Below are positions 58,608 through 64,000 of a DNA stretch of 64,000 nt, in pieces. The notes under the pieces are model-generated. The model made no database searches. It was not told the DNA's origin and worked only from the letters and a program-made list of their open reading frames with translations. The DNA is from Adenophora triphylla var. japonica (Eukaryota; Streptophyta; Magnoliopsida; Asterales; Campanulaceae). Position 1 is the first letter of the stretch, and every line of letters starts with the position of its first letter. Location: NCBI GenBank assembly GCA_022495995.1, contig JAFEMH010002456.1, positions 186,001 to 250,000 on the forward strand. The letters run 5' to 3'. Position numbers and translations under genes: made by a program.

Positions 58608-59573
58608 TGGCGGATCTACACCAAAAATTTGGTGTTGCCTGTTCTTTACTAAAAAAAAATGGTGCGAAACTAAAATTTAAAATGTTTACATACTTAAATA
58701 TAATAGGCTTCAATGTGTCTACATTACATAAAATAAACACAATTTACATTTGACGTTTTCCAGGATTCATCTTTTGAAAATAAGTTAAAATCTCTTCTCA
58801 CTAATTGTCATGAATACATCCCTTTCTACAAAAGTTACCAAACAGTCAGGGCTGTAAACGAGTCGAGTTCGAAAAAGTTTTCTGTGTTCTAGCTCGAGCT
58901 CGTTTATTTCTTCTCGAGTTCGAGTTTTTCTCGAGTTCGAGTTCGAGTTCAATCGGTGGTTCGAACTCGAGCTCGATCGAGTTCGAGTTGTTTGCGAGCT
59001 ACTCGCGAGCTTCTCGAGTCGATCTCGATTTCGAGCTTAAACGATCCGAGTTCGAGTTTGATCTTTTTTGGAAACAAATTTTCGAGCTTAACGAGTTTAT
59101 TTCGAGTTCGAGCTTAACGAGTTTATTTCGAGTTCGAGCTTAACAGTTAATTTTTTAACAGATTTCGTTAACTTTGTATGTAGTATATTAATTTTATTTT
59201 TTTTCAATTTTTTTTGGATAAATAAGACTATTTTAGACTTAAGTTTACTACATACATTTTTTGCAAAAAGGTTTATAAAAAAAGTTATGAATTTTGAAAG
59301 AAATAGAACTTAACATTTTTTTGAAAAAAGTTAACTTTTATTTTTTTTCAATTTTTTTTTGGATAAGTAAGTCTATTTTAGACTTTTGTTTGCTACATAC
59401 AATTTTTGCAAAAAGTTATATAAAAAAAGTTATGAATTTTGAAAGAAATAAAACTTAACTTTTTTAAAAGAAATGAAAGTATATAAAAGAAAAAAGGGAC
59501 GGTACCCTTAAAATTACAAAGAGGAGAACAACCAACCTTACCCTTTTATAAATAATGGGGGACATTTAGTAGA

Positions 59574-59997
59574 CTAGTAGTAGTAGTGGTAGTAGTAGTA
59601 GTGGTGGTAGTGGTAGTAGACTAGTAGTGGTAGTAGTGGTAGTAGTGGTAGTAGTGGTGGTAGTGATAGTGGTGGTGGTAGTAGTAGTGGTGGTGGTGGT
59701 GGTGATAGTAGTAGTAGTAGTGGTAGTAGTAGTAGTGTTGGTGGTGGTAGTAATGGTGGTAGTGTGGTAGTACTAGTAGTGGTAGTAGTGGTGGTGGTAG
59801 TGGTGGTGATAGTTGTAATAGTAGTGGTGGTAGTAGCGGTAGTAGTGGTAGTAGTGGTGGTAGTAATGGTGGTAGTAGTGGTAGTAGTAGTTGTGGTGGT
59901 AGTGGTAGTGGTAGTAGTAGTGCTGGTGGTAGTGGTGGTAGTAGTAATAGTAGTGATAGTAGTGGTAGTGATAGTAGTGGTGGTAGTGGTAATAACT
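59574..59997. repeat. GTA/GTG triplet microsatellite
   Basis: About 420 bp of mixed GTA and GTG triplets with a few GAT/AAT. Poly-Val and poly-Thr frames here are artefacts. Confidence 0.95.
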
Positions 59998-60052
59998 TTT
60001 TGAAAAAACTTTCCCAACTAAAAAAAGTTCAAAACAGTTTTCTTTATCAAAA

Positions 60053-60162
<110 letters not shown>

Positions 60163-60592
60163 TAAATGTATAAAATAAAAAATCAAGTTACTGACGAGCT
60201 TCACGAGTCGAGTTCGAGTTTGAGTTCGAGTTCGAGTTCGAGCTGATCACAAACAATGAAAAATTCGAGCTTTTATCGAGTTTATCGAGTCGAGTCGAGT
60301 TCGAAACGAGCTTTGTCGAGCTCACGAGTCGAGTCTGTTCGACTCGAAAATTTCACGAGTTAAAATTCTTGTTCGAGCTCGAGCTCGAGCTTCAACTCGA
60401 GCTCATTCGAGTCGAGTTTTTTCGAGTCGAGCTCGAGTCGAGTTCGAGCAACTCGGTTCGCATAACAGCCCTACAAACAGTCATTTAACCATTCATCTCC
60501 CATCTTAGAGCTCAAATCGCCCTTCACATGCTTCATAGCTGAAAAGGCCCGGTCAACACTTTAGCCCATTGATTGCAGATAGATGATTCACA

Positions 60593-61361
60593 TGTTGGAA
60601 ATTAATTTAACAGCACCACAGATTAAACAAATAATTTAATCAACAGTAGGGGATTTATTGATCAAGTCAAGAACATACCAATTAAGATGCCAATAGCAAA
60701 ACAACAGCAAGGAAACCGGGATCAGGAAAACAAACAGAAACACGAAAATAAACGATTAGAAAACTTATCGTGATTTGATCGAGTCGCCTTAGGAAGACTG
60801 TCCTAAGAGAAAATATTGCCCCCAATTGGTGCAACTCAGGTACAGGCAAATTTCTCCGAGGATAAAACGATCACGGATTATGTACCACAAATCAGCACAC
60901 AGGTAGGTAATCATCGGCGGTCCTATCTCAGTCGCCTTGAATCTCACGAACGAATCTCTAAGAACAGGGAGTAATCAAACAATGAATTAAAGCAAGAGAA
61001 TAGTTTTTCTCTTCAATAATGCATTGTCAAAAACGGCTGGAGGAATAATCTATTTATACATGTGGCAAACTAGGGTTTTAAGCCTTAAAAAGACCTAAAA
61101 GCTGATCCAATTCGGCCCAGGAAAAACACCAGAATCGACATCAGCGCGGCCGCCCTTGAGACTTGCGCGACCGCGCTAACAGCCAGAAACATTTGGGGAG
61201 TTCACGTCAAACAAGCGCGGTCGCCCTTGGCCTTGGCGCGGCCGCTCTCCATGGCAGAACCTCCGACGTGTTTTTCCCGTATGCCAAATTCTATTCAATC
61301 CCAAGAAGCTCCAAGGTCATAGGTCTATGGACTTCATACCACATATATCAAAATTCCAACA
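60593..61361. mobile_element. Solo LTR, copia-like, in array copy 4
   Basis: It is 769 bp, starting TGTTGGAAATTAATTTAACA and ending AAAATTCCAACA, with TCACA duplicated on both sides (60588-60592 and 61362-61366). The TGTTGGAA...TTCCAACA ends are usual for plant Ty1/copia LTRs. There is no internal region, so it arose by LTR-LTR recombination. A GC-rich imperfect repeat with GCGCGGCCGCCCTTG lies at 61143-61250. Confidence 0.88.
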
Positions 61362-62260
61362 TCACATTCCTCCAAAAATTCATTAGGATACAATTGCGTC
61401 ATTCTCACCAATTTTTCCTCATCAAAAGAAGCAAACAACGAGGAAGGGCTCAAGCATGCCACACATTGTAATAGTTCAGTGCTTTCCACATTAAACCTTT
61501 CATAAAGTTCTTTCAATTGCACATCTAAACGAGAGTCTATTCTTTCTTTTCTTTTTGCTCTGTTCTTTTCTTTTTTTTAATTGTGTTGACTTCTTCTATT
61601 TTTTATTAGCATAGGTCAACTGGTCAAAATGTTATTGTTTTACTAATTATTTATTTATTTTTAAATAAAAAGGTCAAATCGATGACGTTTTGCAAAAAAA
61701 AAAAAAAAATTGGGTTGCCTGGGCAACACCATGCACCACTATACATCCTCCCGGGCCTTGAGAAAGTCAAACCCTTTGTTTGGACAGTGAACACAATTGT
61801 AGTTTTTCCTTGCTACCAGTTCTTCCATATCTTCATCTTGAAGATTCTCAACCTCTTACATGATGACGATGGGTCCAAAGTAATACGAACGAACGAGCGT
61901 TGAAAATCAAGAACGTCTGTCTATTCTATTCACTCTTTAATGTTCTATTGCACATTAGTTAGTGAAGAAAGACTAACAAGATGGATCGCTTATATAACAA
62001 CATGTTCAATCTACATAGGGCAAATTGCATGTTAGACTCTATTTGTTTAGGGGAAAATATTTTTCGAAAAACGTTTTTCCTATTTTTCGGTGTTTGGTAA
62101 GCATCGAAAAAATAAAGAAAATGTTTTCCGGAAAATATTTTCCCACTTTTCTAAGTAAAATGATTTACGGATTTTTCTTAAATAAAACATTTTTTGGAAA
62201 ATGGTAACACCCTCACACACACACACACCCTAACTTTTCATACACCCCACGTTACTCCAG

Positions 62261-63502
62261 TGGCGGATCTACACCAAAATATTTGGTGTTGCTTGTTCTT
62301 TACAAAAAAAAAAATGGCGCGAAACTAAAATTCAAAATGTTTACATACTTAAATATAATAGGCTTCAATACGTCAACATTACATAAAATAAACACAATTT
62401 ACATTTGACGTTTCCTTGGATTCATCTTTTGAAAATATGTTAAAATCTCATCCTCACTAATTGTCATGAATACATCCCTTTCTACAAAAGTTACCAAACG
62501 ATCATTTAACCATTCATCCCCCATCTTAGAGCTCAAATCGCCCTTCACATGCTTCATAGCTGAAAAGACCCGCTCAACACTTTAGCCAATTGATTGCGGA
62601 TAGATGATTCACATTCCTCCAAAAAATCATTAGGATACAATTGCGTCATTCTCACCAATTTGTCCTCATCAAAAGAAGCAAATAACGAGGAAGGGCTCAA
62701 GCATGCCACACATTGTAATAGTTCAGTGCTTTCCACATTAAACTTTTCATAAAGTTCTTTCAATTACACATCTAAACGAGAGTCTGTTCTTTCTTTTCTT
62801 TTTGCTATGTTCTTTTCTTTTTTTTAATTGTGTTGACTTCTTATATTTTTTATTAGCCTAGGTCAACTGGTGAAAATGTTATTGTTTTAGTATTTATTTA
62901 TTTATTTATTTTTAAATAAAAAGGTCAAATCGACGACGTTTTGCAAAAAAAAAAAAAAAATTGGGTTGCCTGGGCAACATCAGGCACCACTGTACATCCG
63001 CCCGGGCCTTGAGAAAGTCAAACCCTTTGTTTGAACAGTGAACACAATTGTAGTTTTTCCTTGCTACCAGTTCTTCCATATCTTTATCTTGAAGATTCTC
63101 AACCTTTGACATGATGGGTCCAAAGTAATACGAACGAACGAGCGTAGAAAATCAAGAATGTCTGTCTATTCTATTCACTCTTTAATGTTCTATTGCACGT
63201 TAGTTAGTGAAGAAAGACTAATGGGATGGATCACTTATATAACATGTTCAATCTACATAGGACAAATTGCATGTTAGACTCTGTTTGTTTAGGGAAAAAT
63301 ATTTTTCGAAAAACGTTTTCCCCATTTTTCGGTGTTTTGTAAGCACCGAACAAATAGAGAAAATGTTTTCCGAAAAATATTTTCCCACTTTTCTAAGTAA
63401 AATGATTTACGAATTTTTCTTAAATAAAACATTTTTCGAAAAATGGTAACACCCTCACACACACACACCTCCTAACTTTTCATACACCCCACGTTACCCC
63501 CG
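62261..63502 (-). repeat. Array copy 5
   Basis: This is an uninterrupted unit of 1242 bp. The hAT fragment is at 62763-62400. The short ORF starts at 63112 (MSKVENLQDKDMEELVARKN), and its upstream region is shortened by several bases. Confidence 0.9.
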
Positions 63503-64000
63503 TGGCGGATCTACACCAAAACATTTGGTGTTGTCTGTTCATTACTAAAAAAAAATTGGAGCGAAACTAAAATTCAAAATTTTTACATACTTAAATATAA
63601 TAGCTTCAATACGTCAACATTACATAAAATAAACACAATTTACATTTGATGTTTCCTAGGATTCATCTTTTGAAAATAAGTTAAAATCTTATCCTCATTA
63701 ATGGTCATGAATACATCCCTTTCTACAAAAGTTACCAAACGGTCATTTAACCATTCATCCCCCATCTTAGACCTCAAATCGCCCTTCACATGCTTTATAG
63801 CTGAAAAGACCCACTCAACACTTTAGCCAATTGATTCCGGATAAATGATTCATATTCCTCCAAAAAATCATTAGGATACAATTGCGTCATCCTCACCAAT
63901 TTGTCCTCATTAAAAGAAGCAAACAACGACGAAGGACTCAAGCATGCCACACATTGTAATATTTCAGTGATTTCCACATTAAACCTTTCATAAATTTTTT
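63503..64000 (-). repeat. Array copy 6, cut by the window end
   Basis: The first ~500 bp of a unit are present, including most of the hAT fragment (63977-63640). The array continues beyond the window. Confidence 0.88.

Overview
This window is nuclear DNA of a flowering plant, most likely a eudicot. Two spliced host genes with plant-type introns are present, one of them a plastid ribosomal protein with an N-terminal transit peptide. Most of the rest is plant transposable elements: Ty3/gypsy Tat/Ogre-type and Athila-type elements, Ty1/copia LTRs, hAT, Helitron, Tourist, Stowaway and an RTE-like LINE. I cannot name the species.

Layout. (1) 1-29354 is a nest of LTR retrotransposons. The end of a copia-type LTR (1-513) sits in element 'A', a minus-strand Tat/Ogre-type Ty3/gypsy element. 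A reads right to left: 5' LTR 26048-22788, tRNA-Arg-type PBS, nearly intact gag-protease ORF (21545-18582), unidentified ORFs, a second protease, RT, archaeal-type RNase H and integrase (5172-3875). Two plus-strand ORFs lie beyond integrase, antisense to gag-pol (514-1389 and 1928-3427; the second is DUF7745-like). A complete gag-protease-only Athila-type element 'C' (10314-17206, TSD CTGGT) interrupts A. A's LTR abuts element 'B', a related minus-strand fragment retaining integrase (27966-26499). An isolated promoter-bearing LTR (28517-29354) closes the nest.

(2) 29762-35708 is an eight-exon gene for a MATE/DETOXIFICATION transporter (483 aa, DTX27-29-like). Its introns hold a minisatellite region and two Stowaway-like MITEs. 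(3) A 5'-truncated LINE with a 17-bp TSD (36414-36916) lies between the two genes. (4) 37501-51871 is the nuclear gene for plastid ribosomal protein S9 (214 aa, two exons). Its single intron is 13.7 kb because a 12.9-kb Tat-lineage retrotransposon (38054-50970, TSD CGTTC) inserted into a small MITE there. That element carries degenerate gag, protease, RT, RNase H and integrase, plus an antisense gene with its own TATA box.

(5) 54181-64000 is a head-to-tail array of at least six copies of a ~1.25-kb chimeric unit. Each unit joins a TATA promoter and a short ORF to a deleted hAT transposase C-terminus and half of a Tourist-like MITE. Copy 1 carries a Helitron. Copy 4 carries a 1.6-kb hAT element and a solo copia LTR. 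Subtracting these insertions restores the period.

Only the two host genes look functional. Nearly all transposon ORFs are broken, although A's gag-protease ORF and DUF7745 ORF are each interrupted by a single TAG.
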